In this document: one piece after another, positions 43,785 to 53,463 of the stretch
How the letters are laid out: each line of letters begins with the position of its first letter
How positions within the stretch are numbered: the stretch's first letter is position 1
Translations under genes and position numbers: made by a program
The notes under the pieces: model-generated
The model's input: the letters and a program-made list of their open reading frames with translations, nothing else
Databases searched by the model: none
Told to the model about the DNA's origin: nothing
NCBI GenBank assembly: GCA_034931985.1
Contig: JAYGHB010000008.1
Span: 48,747 to 112,746 of the forward strand
Reading direction: 5' to 3'
DNA from: Halotia wernerae
Lineage (GTDB): Bacteria > Cyanobacteriota > Cyanobacteriia > Cyanobacteriales > Nostocaceae
Length of the DNA: 64,000 bases

Positions 43785-45012
43785 AAAACTTTTCTACGCT
43801 TAACTTTGACCAAAAAAAACGCGAACGCACTAGCAACACACTGAGAGTAACAATTACCATCAGCACTACTGCTAATTTATTCCCCCAAGTTGATTGCCCA
43901 GAACCCAGATAATGGGAACCAATCAACACAGCATGAATGGCACTCAAGAGCAAAGCTGGCACACTCAATAAATGAATCTGTCGCCAACGCTTGCCCAAGG
44001 ATTTCTGCAATGATTCCCAACTTGTAAAAGCAGCGGGGGTCATTAATATCAATGCTACAGCACCCGCAGCCATACCCCACTGAAACTCTAACGGCAAGAA
44101 AAAGAAGGCAGCAAAATTCCATTGCAGTGAGTGTTCAATCATGTGGGTGGTGTGAACCACAGAAAGCACAAAGGCTCCCACTCCTAAGGCGCGGCGGTAA
44201 CGTAGGGGTGAAGCCCATAAGCTGCTAATAGGACGAGCAATTAGCGCCAAGATCAAACAGATTAAGGCCGCGTGTCCGGTGTAATCTACCATTGTGTCAC
44301 CAGTCCGCAGCAATGTGATCGCGCCGATGGTGAGTGTAACCCAACCGCCTAATCGAAATAACTGACTACGCCTGTCTTTACTGATCAAGGAAGTGGAGAC
44401 ACCCACACCAAGCATAGTGGGTAAGGTTCCCAAACCAAAAGCCAGCATGGTTGCTGTACCCATCCATAAATTGCCAGTCTCGGCGGCTTTAATTTGAGCA
44501 GCATACAAAAAACCACAAGGCATCAAACCCCAAGTTATCCCCAAAAGCATTGGTGTCCACCATTTGGTTTTTAAAGAAAGTTTAATCATGCCTGCACTCA
44601 GGCGATCGTGTAAACTTTTTTGTAACAAAGGATGTAATACAGGAATCCGAGGCAACCAGTCGGGTTTTACTTGTCCTAACCCAAACCAAATCAGCATCAC
44701 ACCAGTAATAATAGCCATAACGCGGCGGAAGTCGCTGCCAATGCCTACTAGCTGTCCACTTTTTACCAAAGCTAAACCCAGCGCACCAATGCCAGCGCCA
44801 ACCAAAGCATAGCTTAACATCCGCCCCAGATTTAGTAGGATATGAAATTTTAATTGCTGTTGCCAAGAGACAGAATCGTCTAAGGAAGCTTTTTGTGGAG
44901 TTTGCTGCTGATGAGATAAAGAAAACGCCACTGTTAGAGGGCCACACATCCCAAAGCAATGCCCAAAACTGCCCAAGAACCCTAGGATTGTGATCAGCAA
45001 CAAATCTAACAT
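43759..45012 (-). CDS. TauE/SafE-like (DsbD_2) membrane protein fused to a ferric-reductase-like domain
   Basis: Residues 1 to about 235 form a six-helix domain opening with FLGSFGHCFGMCGPLTVAFS and containing GLMPCGFLYAA, the paired Cys/Gly signatures of the UreH/DsbD-type transporter family. Residues from about 245 to 400 hold further helices with several histidines (TGHAALICL, VVHTTHMIEHS, QIHLLSVPAL, AIHAVLIGSHYLG), as in heme-binding ferric-reductase-like domains. The fusion suggests a membrane redox or metal-handling role, possibly copper or nickel. The downstream YtkA-like gene overlaps it by 26 bp. Substrate is unknown. Confidence 0.78.
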   Translation of the reverse strand: MLDLLLITILGFLGSFGHCFGMCGPLTVAFSLSHQQQTPQKASLDDSVSWQQQLKFHILLNLGRMLSYALVGAGIGALGLALVKSGQLVGIGSDFRRVMAIITGVMLIWFGLGQVKPDWLPRIPVLHPLLQKSLHDRLSAGMIKLSLKTKWWTPMLLGITWGLMPCGFLYAAQIKAAETGNLWMGTATMLAFGLGTLPTMLGVGVSTSLISKDRRSQLFRLGGWVTLTIGAITLLRTGDTMVDYTGHAALICLILALIARPISSLWASPLRYRRALGVGAFVLSVVHTTHMIEHSLQWNFAAFFFLPLEFQWGMAAGAVALILMTPAAFTSWESLQKSLGKRWRQIHLLSVPALLLSAIHAVLIGSHYLGSGQSTWGNKLAVVLMVIVTLSVLLVRSRFFWSKLSVEKFYVPPTKSR

Positions 45013-45173
45013 AAGTAAATTATCTGAAGGGGTTAGGGATTAAAAGTTTTAAATAAACAACTCAGTACTCTTCTGGTGTGGAACTTTAAGTGAAATTACG
45101 ATCGCTGTCAAAAGACAAACCGTCAAACTTCATGTTTAGGTTACCCTAAGTTCGGAACCAAGGATAAATTTGC

Positions 45174-46196
45174 ATGAAAAAATGGATTTGGCTAGTGCTG
45201 TTTGTATGGGTGGCAGTTGCCGTGGTGGGTAGTAGGGGTAATGTCAAGAGCGGGTTTTTTGAGCAGCGTCCCTCGCCAGAAATTGTCGAGAGTATTCCAG
45301 CAACAAGACCTCAAGCAAAGACACAAGAAGTAAAGCGTACACCACAAGTATCCGCTGAGCAGCTATTAGCTCACATCCAAAAATTGAATTTTCAGCGTTA
45401 CACGACAACACAGCGATCGCTTACTCGCACTTATATCACAACTGAACTCCAAAAATTAGGTTGGAAACCTCAATTAGAAAAGTTTACTGGCGGTGTTAAT
45501 ATTTTTGCCGAACGACAGGGAACCGACAAAGCAGCCGGAGCAATTCTCGTAGCTGCACATTACGATACTGTAGCTTTTTCTCCAGGTGCGGATGACAATG
45601 CTAGCGGTGTAGCCGTAGTGCTAGAAATTGCCCGACTTCTGGGTTCTTTCTCAACACCAAGGACTTTACAGTTAGCTTTTTTTGATCAAGAAGAAATAGG
45701 ACTTTTAGGTAGTAAGGCTTTTGTGACCAAGACAGCACGCTTGCAAAATTTGCGCGGCGTCATAGTTATGGATATGGTGGGCTTTGCTTGTTATACTGCT
45801 GGATGTCAGCAGTATCCCCCTGGATTACCCATTACTCCACCTAGCGACAAGGGCGATTTTTTGGCAGTAATTGGTGATATAGAACATTTACCTTTACTGA
45901 ATACCTTTCAAAACTCACAGACGTTACCACCAGTCCTAACAGTGCCTATTCCTCTCAAAGGTTTGCTGACACCCGACACCCTACGCAGTGATCATGCCCC
46001 ATTTTGGTATCAAGGGGTGGGTGCAGTGCTGGTAACAGATACAGCTAATCTGCGTACTCCTCATTATCATCAACCTAGTGACGTGCCAGCAACTATCGAG
46101 CGATCGTTTTTCACGGGAGCAGCGCAGATTGTAGTAAATGCTACTACTCAGTTGTTAGAAGGAAACGTTATCTTGAAAACTCAACCACCAAACTGA
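45174..46196 (+). CDS. M28-family zinc aminopeptidase, exported
   Basis: The 340-residue enzyme has an N-terminal signal anchor (WIWLVLFVWVAVAVVGS) and a complete M28 metal site: H and D in AAHYDT, the bridging D in GADDNASG, the catalytic EE in FDQEEIGLLGS, and D and H in SDHAPFW and HYHQPSD. It should trim N-terminal residues of peptides in the periplasm, or act as a related deacylase. It converges with pxcA, with only 18 bp between the stop codons, so the two genes must share a termination zone. Substrate cannot be told. Confidence 0.9.
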   Translation: MKKWIWLVLFVWVAVAVVGSRGNVKSGFFEQRPSPEIVESIPATRPQAKTQEVKRTPQVSAEQLLAHIQKLNFQRYTTTQRSLTRTYITTELQKLGWKPQLEKFTGGVNIFAERQGTDKAAGAILVAAHYDTVAFSPGADDNASGVAVVLEIARLLGSFSTPRTLQLAFFDQEEIGLLGSKAFVTKTARLQNLRGVIVMDMVGFACYTAGCQQYPPGLPITPPSDKGDFLAVIGDIEHLPLLNTFQNSQTLPPVLTVPIPLKGLLTPDTLRSDHAPFWYQGVGAVLVTDTANLRTPHYHQPSDVPATIERSFFTGAAQIVVNATTQLLEGNVILKTQPPN

Positions 46197-46214
46197 CCAG
46201 AAGAGTTAGAAGTT

Positions 46215-47429
46215 TTACTCATCCATTTCTTTTAGTGTGGCTAGTGCTGAAGGAGATAATCGGCTGAGATAGCGGAATATCCAATATTTAAATATAGTAT
46301 CTAAAATCACTGGAAATGTAGCAATAAACATAAAAATTATACTTCTATTTGCTTCAAGACCTAAATGTTGCGCTAATCCTTCTAAAATTATCTCCCATCC
46401 ATGTGGTGAGTGAAACCCTACAAATATATCTGTGAATAAAATAATTAAAAAAGCTTTGGCGCTGTCACTTAAACCATAGACGATATTATCAATAAAAGAC
46501 TTCACAATCACAATTTCTCTTTTACTATTAGCAATTACTATGCCAAAAGCAACTAACGAGAGCAAATCAGCAAAAATATTGCTAATAGCATCACTGCTTT
46601 TTTTACGAAATACTTCGGCTATTTCAATTGCTTTTTCTTTGATACTTTCTCCTATAGCCTCTGAAGAAATTGTTGGATATTGATAAAGTAAACTTTCTAG
46701 TCTTAGCTTTTCTTGAAAAAGATTTAACTCATCTAGAGCCTTATCTTCCATTTCCGAATTGAGGAAAATTTGACTTATGCTATCACCTCTAATACTTTCT
46801 ACTATAGGATTGATCAAAATTCTTTTAGATAATTGATGTGTTAAAAGCGGGACAATAATTAAAATTATTAGGAATTTCAAAGCAGTTCTAGTACGATTTC
46901 TGGAAATTCGATAATTTTTAATAAAGTCTTCTTCTGCTTCAGGCGTAAAATCTGCTTTAATTTTATTAATTGTTCTGCCAATAGACCTAGGCAATACTCC
47001 TGTTTTTTGAGAAATAGGTTGAGTCTTATCATTCAGGTTAGAAGAATCGGACTGTTTATTAGCATTGCTACTGTTAATTTTTAAAGTTTTTGTAATAGGC
47101 ACTAATGTACTATTAGTAATTAGCTCATATCTTAAAGTATATTTTTCTATCACTTCATCAATAAACTTCAGCTTTTCTAACAAAGTTGGGTCAGAAATAT
47201 TGAGTATTGAACGGCTCAATCGAAATTCTGCCAGTCTCACTTTAATAATAGTTAAATTTTGCTCAAGATACCCTTGCCAGTAAGACATGACATTTTTAGT
47301 ATAATTTGCTGATTCAGCAGATATTTTTTGATTACCAAAATGTTGTATTTCGATATTTTTAATGACCTGAGCAGCATTGTATGCTTCTAAAAGCGCTCTT
47401 TCTGGTGTCTGCAAAAACCATTGATTCAT
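46215..47429 (-). CDS. pxcA: PxcA/CemA proton extrusion protein
   Basis: The protein has 404 residues. The N-terminal 170 are hydrophilic and helical, and the C-terminal CemA domain has about four membrane helices. Its family marks are FIDNIVYGLSDSAKAFLII, DIFVGFHSPHGWE and the ending ILDTIFKYWIFRYLSRLSPS. In Synechocystis, PxcA is needed for light-induced proton extrusion and helps CO2 uptake and pH balance. The chloroplast relative is CemA/Ycf10. The product is slightly shorter than the usual 440-470 residues, mainly in the N-terminal part. The gene has its own 144-bp upstream gap. Confidence 0.92.
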   Translation of the reverse strand: MNQWFLQTPERALLEAYNAAQVIKNIEIQHFGNQKISAESANYTKNVMSYWQGYLEQNLTIIKVRLAEFRLSRSILNISDPTLLEKLKFIDEVIEKYTLRYELITNSTLVPITKTLKINSSNANKQSDSSNLNDKTQPISQKTGVLPRSIGRTINKIKADFTPEAEEDFIKNYRISRNRTRTALKFLIILIIVPLLTHQLSKRILINPIVESIRGDSISQIFLNSEMEDKALDELNLFQEKLRLESLLYQYPTISSEAIGESIKEKAIEIAEVFRKKSSDAISNIFADLLSLVAFGIVIANSKREIVIVKSFIDNIVYGLSDSAKAFLIILFTDIFVGFHSPHGWEIILEGLAQHLGLEANRSIIFMFIATFPVILDTIFKYWIFRYLSRLSPSALATLKEMDE

Positions 47430-47573
47430 TGTTCACAAATATGTCAGTATTTTTTAGGTAAAGAACCTGATTTTTTGAGCAAAAATTAACCTGTGTAATC
47501 ATGTTTTGCTCAATTGCTTTTTTAAAGCTTATCATTTGCACTATAAAAATTAGTAATGTATGCAAATAAAAAT

Positions 47574-49196
47574 TTAAATGATTTGCATACATGTTTGATA
47601 AACCTTGACAGCACGATCAATACCCTTGAAACGATAATCTCCCATTTCTTGGAAGCTCGATGACTCTGAAAGCATTGTATAAGTAGCTTCACTGATCACG
47701 CATTCACTAGGAGGACAAACTGCTTCCATGCGAGCAGCAAGATTAATCGTAGCCCCTAATGCTGTATAGTCTACCCTTTGAGAACTACCAACATCTCCGA
47801 CAACAGCTTTACCACTATTAATCGCAATGCGTAATTGTAAGGGTTCTTGCCAAAAACCATTAGCATTGAGACGTTCAAGACGAGTGAGCATTCCTTTAGC
47901 AGCGGCGGTTGCGCGATCGGCGTGATCTAGTTGTAGTTCCGGAGCGCCAAAAAATGCCATAATACAATCGCCAATATACTTATCCAAAGTGCCGCCGCAG
48001 CCAAACACTTCTTGCAACATCTCTTCAAATAAATTATTCAACAATTGAGCGATCGCAGTTGGTGTTAACCGTTCAGAAATTGCCGTAAAGCCAACCAAAT
48101 CCGCGAACAAAATGCTGATTTCGCTTTCTGTAGGAGCCAAACGACCATCTGGCAATCCCCCCACAGCTATTAACTGCTGTACAACAGATGGTGAATGATA
48201 GCGCTCTAATCGGTGACGAATCACCTCTTCAGTTTTGAGCTTTTCTGCCAGCAGCCAACGTTGTACACTAGAAGCCACAAGATTTGCTAAAGCCGAAAAA
48301 AAGCTGAGTTCTTCCTCTCCTTCACTTGCCCAATGGTAAGAAGAAAGATGGGCATCGGCGTAAAGAACACCAACAACTTTATTTTCATCCCATAAAGGCA
48401 CGGCCATAGCACTGCGAATGCCTTTAACCAAAATACTATGTTCTCCAGAAAACCGTTCATCCTTACGGGTATCAGCGGTTTGAATGGCTATTTTTTCCTC
48501 AAATACTTTTTGACAGATACTCCGACTAATCCAATCACCATCAGCTGCCAAATATTCCTGCTGAGAAGTATCTCTAGTACCAGCATTCACTAACTCTAAG
48601 TGACCGCACCCACCAACATCAATTAATAATGCCAAGCGGTCAATACTATCGAGGTAACGAAAAACGACTTGTTGCACCTGGGAGAAAATCTCTTCTATAG
48701 ATGCTGCTGCACAGAGATTTTTGGCTATATCTACCAAGTCTTTAAGACGGGCAATAGTTCTGTCTTTATTGCTGGTTTCACCATCCTTGCTATCAGCTTC
48801 TATCCATTGCTGTTGCAGTTGTTTGACATTACGAAAAATTGTTCTCGGTTCACAAGCTTCTGATACTACCAGATCCTTCGTCATCAACTGTATGGCAGGA
48901 TTGGCAAATAATATTACCAAATTCACATTTCCCAACCAAACAATATCACCATGATGTAACTCTTGAGCATGATTAACAAGACATTGATTCACTTGCGTCC
49001 CATTTTTGCTCCCCAAATCCTCAATATTCCAAACACCGTTAGCCGTTTTGACTAGGCGGGCGTGCTTACGAGAAACTCCTCCAAAAGGTAAGTACAAGTC
49101 ACATTCCGGCAAACGACCAATTATAAATTCATTTTGATTCACTGTTACCGTTGTTTCCGTATCTCCCTGTTGTAGGCGCAATGTGAGTTCAGTCAT
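47574..49196 (-). CDS. FHA-GAF-class III adenylate cyclase
   Basis: The 540 residues contain an FHA domain (residues 1-100, with GRLPECDLYLPFGGVSRKHA and GSKNGTQVN), a GAF domain (about 150-320) and a class III cyclase domain (about 355-540). Catalytic aspartates lie in FADLVGFTAISE and KYIGDCIMAFFG. The substrate lysine in TLDKYIGD and the aspartate in VDYTALGATIN favour ATP, so cAMP is the likely product. The Asn-Arg pair is in NLAARME. FHA binds phosphothreonine, so control by a Ser/Thr kinase plus a GAF ligand is plausible. The GAF ligand cannot be named. Confidence 0.92.
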   Translation of the reverse strand: MTELTLRLQQGDTETTVTVNQNEFIIGRLPECDLYLPFGGVSRKHARLVKTANGVWNIEDLGSKNGTQVNQCLVNHAQELHHGDIVWLGNVNLVILFANPAIQLMTKDLVVSEACEPRTIFRNVKQLQQQWIEADSKDGETSNKDRTIARLKDLVDIAKNLCAAASIEEIFSQVQQVVFRYLDSIDRLALLIDVGGCGHLELVNAGTRDTSQQEYLAADGDWISRSICQKVFEEKIAIQTADTRKDERFSGEHSILVKGIRSAMAVPLWDENKVVGVLYADAHLSSYHWASEGEEELSFFSALANLVASSVQRWLLAEKLKTEEVIRHRLERYHSPSVVQQLIAVGGLPDGRLAPTESEISILFADLVGFTAISERLTPTAIAQLLNNLFEEMLQEVFGCGGTLDKYIGDCIMAFFGAPELQLDHADRATAAAKGMLTRLERLNANGFWQEPLQLRIAINSGKAVVGDVGSSQRVDYTALGATINLAARMEAVCPPSECVISEATYTMLSESSSFQEMGDYRFKGIDRAVKVYQTCMQII

Positions 49197-49708
49197 GAGT
49201 GTGGTATGTCTATCCTAAAAACTGAGGGCGCAAGCATCTTCAAAGTAAGGGATACGCAGGGTAAACCCTTTACCTCTTCTTTATGGCACTGTTAATGGCA
49301 TTACGACAACTGCATGTAGTAAATGTTACAGAGTGTGTCTTTTGTTTTGTAATAGGTTTATTACGCTACGCGGTTAAAAAGCAAAAAGTAAAAAGATAAT
49401 CCCCATAAATAAATTGAGGAGCCAGTCGCCTACAGCGCTGGTTCACTGCGCGTCTCGAAACAAATGTTTTCATTTCATTCCATAAATAAATTTAGGGGCT
49501 TGGGACCACTGCTCTTTTTCTTTATGAGTGCCTTTTTACTTTTTACTTTTGCCTTGTTTGGTCAGTTGTCAAATGACAAAGTGGTTTTATATTCAAGGAA
49601 TGCTTGAATATAAAACCACTTTTCTCTTTAGTTCGGGTAAGAGCTACTTAATCTCAGTGTTGACTTATTTTAGGCTTCAGGAGAAAGGTAAAAATATACA
49701 GCGATTAC
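49197..49708. other. Intergenic region, 512 bp, dominated by inverted repeats
   Basis: No gene is supported. AAAAAGCAAAAAGTAAAAAG near 49377-49396 faces its complement CTTTTTACTTTTTACTTTTG near 49532-49552, enclosing about 140 bp. The stretch at 49417-49500 includes Nostoc-type repeats (GGAGCCAGTCGC, TCTCGAAAC). A separate perfect hairpin lies at 49578-49622. A 93-codon frame crossing the region lacks family features. Confidence 0.4.
49578..49622. repeat. Perfect 20-bp inverted repeat
   Basis: Arms at 49578-49597 and 49603-49622 are exact complements around the loop GAATG. The palindrome TTGTCAAATGACAA lies just before it. It could be a bidirectional terminator for the zinc-ribbon gene or a small palindromic repeat element. 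Confidence 0.65.
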
Positions 49709-49957
49709 TTAAGCTGGTATATCTTTTATCCCTATCCACCCTGTTACGCTTTGGCGCTTTTTGGTGTAAGTTTTGGTATTGGTTTTTTCTCGGTTCCGAA
49801 TCGTTGTGAGTGATTTACCAACGATTGCTTCTTCTAAAGAAATAGGATTATCCCATTCTGCTGGCATGTATTGCCAACAGTGGCGGCAAAACCAGGAAAT
49901 TTCGGAACCATGTACATGTCTTAAAAGTAACCCAGAACAGTAAGGACAGTAGTTCAT
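49709..49957 (-). CDS. Small zinc-ribbon protein
   Basis: The 82-residue protein opens MNYCPYCSG and continues with WFCRHCWQYMP, giving two CxxC knuckles spaced as in a zinc ribbon. It then has a basic, flexible tail (NREKTNTKTYTKKRQ). Proteins with this opening occur in several copies in Nostoc-type genomes and are usually annotated as hypothetical. DNA or RNA binding, or partner recruitment, is possible. The ATG is followed directly by the metal site, so a later start is unlikely. Confidence 0.75.
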   Translation of the reverse strand: MNYCPYCSGLLLRHVHGSEISWFCRHCWQYMPAEWDNPISLEEAIVGKSLTTIRNREKTNTKTYTKKRQSVTGWIGIKDIPA

Positions 49958-50713
49958 ATTTTTCTGAATTCCTGATCATAAAAAAGTATGTTTTTAAATA
50001 AAATTGGAGCTGTTCAGTTGACAAACCCATGTTTGTTGAAAAACTGCTTATATTTCAAGGATAGTTGTGAAATATGAGAAACTTGTGAAGAAAATCATAT
50101 TATTCAAATATTTGTAATATTTATACATAAAAAACAAATAATAACCTCATATCCATTTTCTAAATATTTACAACCACTTGTAGTAAAAGTGTTTTTTGTC
50201 GCTTAACGTATACTTGACAACTAGTTGCTAAGTAGATGGACAAAAATATTTACAGTCATTGCGAGCGAAGCGTAAAGCCTTTGGCATAGCTTCGCTTAAC
50301 GCGTAGCGTCTCGTAGAGAAGCAATGACGCTGTGTAATTAATTATGTCCGATTACTTACACTACAGAAAAACCTGTGTACCATATATCTAGTTATTAAAA
50401 GCAAGGCTGTACAAACGTTATAGATTTTTTTCAGATCCCAAAATTTGTAGAAAATTTGGTATAAACCACATCCTCACAAGAACCTCAAAATAATTCCTTA
50501 TAAATATAAGTGTGAACGTTAACTGTAGATTGATTAACTACATATTTCCCATGTATCTTACTTTTAATGGCAACTTCAGACACGTAAGAAATACTCATAG
50601 ATTTAGGTGTTGATAGGCAAAGCTGGGATTGCAGACATGCTTAGAGTAGTTGTTAAAAAAGCTTTTCTGAGATAAATGATTTGGCAACTGCGGTAAAAAA
50701 AGGACTTGGAATT
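49958..50713. other. Intergenic region, about 750 bp, with one Nostoc-type repeat
   Basis: I find no gene between the zinc-ribbon gene and the UspA gene. The region is AT-rich apart from the repeat at 50255-50328. A-rich sequence and AAGGA before 50714 mark the UspA ribosome site. Confidence 0.4.
50255..50328. repeat. Dispersed repeat with GTCATTGC/GCAATGAC ends
   Basis: The ends are inverted copies of GTCATTGC, and the inside is rich in GAAGCG/CGCTTAACG words that can fold on themselves. A related sequence lies near 24512. It looks like one of the small dispersed repeats of Nostoc genomes. Confidence 0.6.
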
Positions 50714-51244
50714 ATGTTTAACAAAATTTTGGCAGCAGTCACTAATACTGAAATTGGTCAGCAGGTTTTTGAGGAAGCCCTAACTTTAGCTGGTGCAAGT
50801 AATGCCGAATTGGTATTACTACATGTGATCTCGCCTTTCGATGATGACTACCTCGATGCTTCTAGGATGCAACCAGATGAAGCTTATGCAAATTTTCACA
50901 CTCATGGAGTAGAATATTATATGAAGCAATGGGAAGTCTTGAAGCAAGAGGGAATTGAATTTTTGACATTGCTCACCAATCGAGCGATCGCCAAAAATAT
51001 AAATGCTGAATTTACTCAAGAACTTGGCGATCCAAGTCGCCTAATTTGTGAAACGGCTCGGACTTGGAAAGCTGACTTAATTGTTATGGGTCGTCGCGGG
51101 CGGAGTGGGCTGAGTGAGCTTTTCTTAGGTAGTGTCAGCAACTACGTACTGCACCATGCTCCCTGTTCAGTACTGACACTACAAGGAGTAATTCCTACCA
51201 CCAAGAATACACCAATAACAGCATCAACAGTTTCATCTACTTGA
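50714..51244 (+). CDS. Universal stress protein (UspA family)
   Basis: The 176-residue protein has the UspA fold: FNKILAAVTNTEIGQQVFEE at the start and the ATP-binding loop GRRGRSGLSELFLGSVSNYV near the end, with G-x2-G-x9-GS intact. It probably binds ATP and acts in stress survival. The ATG at 50714 is preferred because AAGGA is placed about ten bases upstream. The frame is open to 50681 but starts with a poor codon. The last 15 residues are a Thr/Ser-rich tail. Confidence 0.92.
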   Translation: MFNKILAAVTNTEIGQQVFEEALTLAGASNAELVLLHVISPFDDDYLDASRMQPDEAYANFHTHGVEYYMKQWEVLKQEGIEFLTLLTNRAIAKNINAEFTQELGDPSRLICETARTWKADLIVMGRRGRSGLSELFLGSVSNYVLHHAPCSVLTLQGVIPTTKNTPITASTVSST

Positions 51245-51517
51245 GTGGTTGATTGTGGTAACGCAGATAAAAAACTCCACGCCACTTGCGGGATGAAGTT
51301 TTTGGGCATGGGGAATAGAGGATGGGGTATGGGAAGAGTCACCAATGCCCAATGCGGCGGGGCGGCTATCCCTCTCCACCCACAAAGGGATGGAGTTTAC
51401 CGTCGCTTTCAATGAATCCCTAAAGTCAGCACTGTATGCTTAGTATACAGTGCTAACTATTTTGCTAACAAGTTAAGATTTTTCTCTTAAAAAGGTTTGA
51501 TCATGCAATAAGTTCAG

Positions 51518-52231
51518 TTAAGGATTCAATCCTTCGTAGGGAAAGTATGGTGGAGGTGTGTTTGTTTTAAAGATGACATCAATCCAGTAATTACTGGCTT
51601 TGTAACTTTCTGTGGGGAAGCCACCACTTAGTCCATATTTGTATACACTATTACGCTCACAATTACTGTCTGTGACTTGGGTACATTGTCTTAAATAAAT
51701 ACCATTGCTGTCGTACACACCTTGACGCAATATGTGCAGTGGCCCATTCTCCACACTAGTATTAGTCCAGAAGTCTGTTTCTGCTACATAAGATCCCTCG
51801 CTTGCATAGTAGGAAGCAATGTAAATTTCTCCGGCTTTGATGGGGGCTGGTGGGTACACTATAACTGTCTGCCAGCCTGGAGTCGGCCCTTGTCCCTCGA
51901 TGGCCACTCCTGTACCTATTAACTGGCTTGTTGAGGCCTTCCATACGTGAACCGCATAGCCACTATCAATCGGTACACTTCGGTAAAACCGGACAGCACT
52001 AACTACACCGTCTACATTACTACGGAACTTCACCCCTAGTTCTACTGAACCAGTCTCTGGGTCAACTGGACTACTCACTTCGGGTGAATCAGGCCAGAAT
52101 GAGTAAGAGTAGGTTGGCGTATTTGCTGATACTGGCTGGACATGGAGATAGGTAGGCGACGAGCCAGCTAGTGCAAGAATACTAACAATTTGCCAGATAT
52201 TGCAGTGTTTCTGCCATTTGGTATATTGCAT
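51518..52231 (-). CDS. Exported DUF4082-domain protein
   Basis: The 237-residue protein has a signal peptide (IVSILALAGSSPTYLHVQPVSA) and one DUF4082 domain. Landmarks are YSFWPDSPEVSSPVDPETGS, VELGVKFRSNVDGVVSAVRF and GWQTVIVYPPAPIKAGEIYI. In other bacteria this beta-sandwich domain is often part of large secreted or surface proteins and may bind carbohydrate. Here it stands alone. Two cysteines in RQCTQVTDSNCE may form a disulfide. The start codon region is partly duplicated about 56 bp upstream (52213-52300). Confidence 0.82.
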   Translation of the reverse strand: MQYTKWQKHCNIWQIVSILALAGSSPTYLHVQPVSANTPTYSYSFWPDSPEVSSPVDPETGSVELGVKFRSNVDGVVSAVRFYRSVPIDSGYAVHVWKASTSQLIGTGVAIEGQGPTPGWQTVIVYPPAPIKAGEIYIASYYASEGSYVAETDFWTNTSVENGPLHILRQGVYDSNGIYLRQCTQVTDSNCERNSVYKYGLSGGFPTESYKASNYWIDVIFKTNTPPPYFPYEGLNP

Positions 52232-53463
52232 CTTAAATTCTCCTCACGCATGATGATTCGATAATTCTGTCACTTGGCATATTGCGCCTTAATTTTCTTT
52301 GTGGTAACAACTTGTTACTTTAAGTACTTCTACCAGAATTTTGCTTATTTTTGCAAGAAAATTCCCAATCATGACTTACTTAACCGCTTATTTGCTAGTT
52401 TTTGCCCAAGTATTGAAGTTTGAGTAATCAATATGGCTCAAAAAGACTTATGGATTAAAAGGCGATCGCTATATTCAGCTATATTCATCAGACTACAAAA
52501 TATGGGATTCACGTATTGATACTAATACCAAAATAGCGCTAAGTTGATAATTTAATTGAAACGTATATACAAAATATTTGAATATTTCGTAGTAAATACT
52601 TTAGTACTTTATTCAAACTTTCCAGCCTAACAGCTACAAAATTCCAATGGGATTACACTTATGTATCAACATAGCTATCTGTAATTCGGTAGCGGGTTTT
52701 TATTTTTTCATTTGTTAAAACTAAATTCTTGTTACCAGAGAGAAGAATTAGCCCCGAATATGGGTCAAAAGCCCACGTCAGTGACGCTCGCAGGCTCGCT
52801 ACCGCTTCGCTAACGCTCAAGTCGGGGAACCCGCCCACGCGACTGGCTCCCTACTTTTAAGTATGAGGATTTCCCTGTTGCCTGTTGCCCGTTAAGAGTT
52901 CCCTTTTAAAGTTGCTAAAGCTATACCTGAGGAGTACTCTATTTTTAGTTAGTTCCAACCTGAGTTGGATTTATTAAAAACAAAGCAAATATTCAGAAAT
53001 ATTTTCTTGCCCTTTGATAAAATGAATACATATCAGGATGAATAAAATAGTTGAAACTCATAGATTATCGTCGGCTGCTGGCATCTGCCAAACTTTTGTA
53101 AAAATGAGTGGTTAGTACCGCTACGCGAAAGTCAAAAGACTTGTATTATCAGCTTTTTTACCATTTTTAATGGTAGCTTTATTTCCGCCGTGCTGTACTA
53201 GTCTTAGCTGCAAATTAAAATATCTTTATGGACTAGAAATCACATCTGTTTTGTGGTTAATAACTTGCTGTATCTAATTAACAAAACAGACTAAACATTT
53301 GTCCCTAATACTTCATGTTTTACCCAATTCTTAATTGACATTGGGTGAAAAATGTACAGATGGGGTCAGAGCCGCTGAGTGTTTTGGAATATCTATAAAT
53401 AAAACAGCAGCAAATAATATCGCTGAAATTTAAGAGAAAACAAGATTGCCAGGAGAAAATAAG
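52232..53463. other. Large gene-free region, about 1.2 kb
   Basis: I find no supportable gene. The contents are AT-rich DNA, the partial duplication at 52269-52300, a repeat at about 52755-52860 (CGCTACCGCTTCGCTAACGC, CCCGCCCACGCGACTGGCTCC) and a TACCATTTTTAATGGTA stem near 53160. An 18-codon frame near 52372 is not convincing. The last part is the promoter region of the CrtISO-like gene. Confidence 0.4.

Noticed and set aside
49528..49809. 93-codon frame between the cyclase and zinc-ribbon genes
   Set aside because: It crosses a perfect hairpin and runs antisense into the zinc-ribbon gene, and looks like translated repeat DNA.
52372..52428. 18-codon hydrophobic frame as a small photosystem protein
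   Set aside because: It does not match any small photosystem or cytochrome b6f subunit that I know and has no ribosome site.
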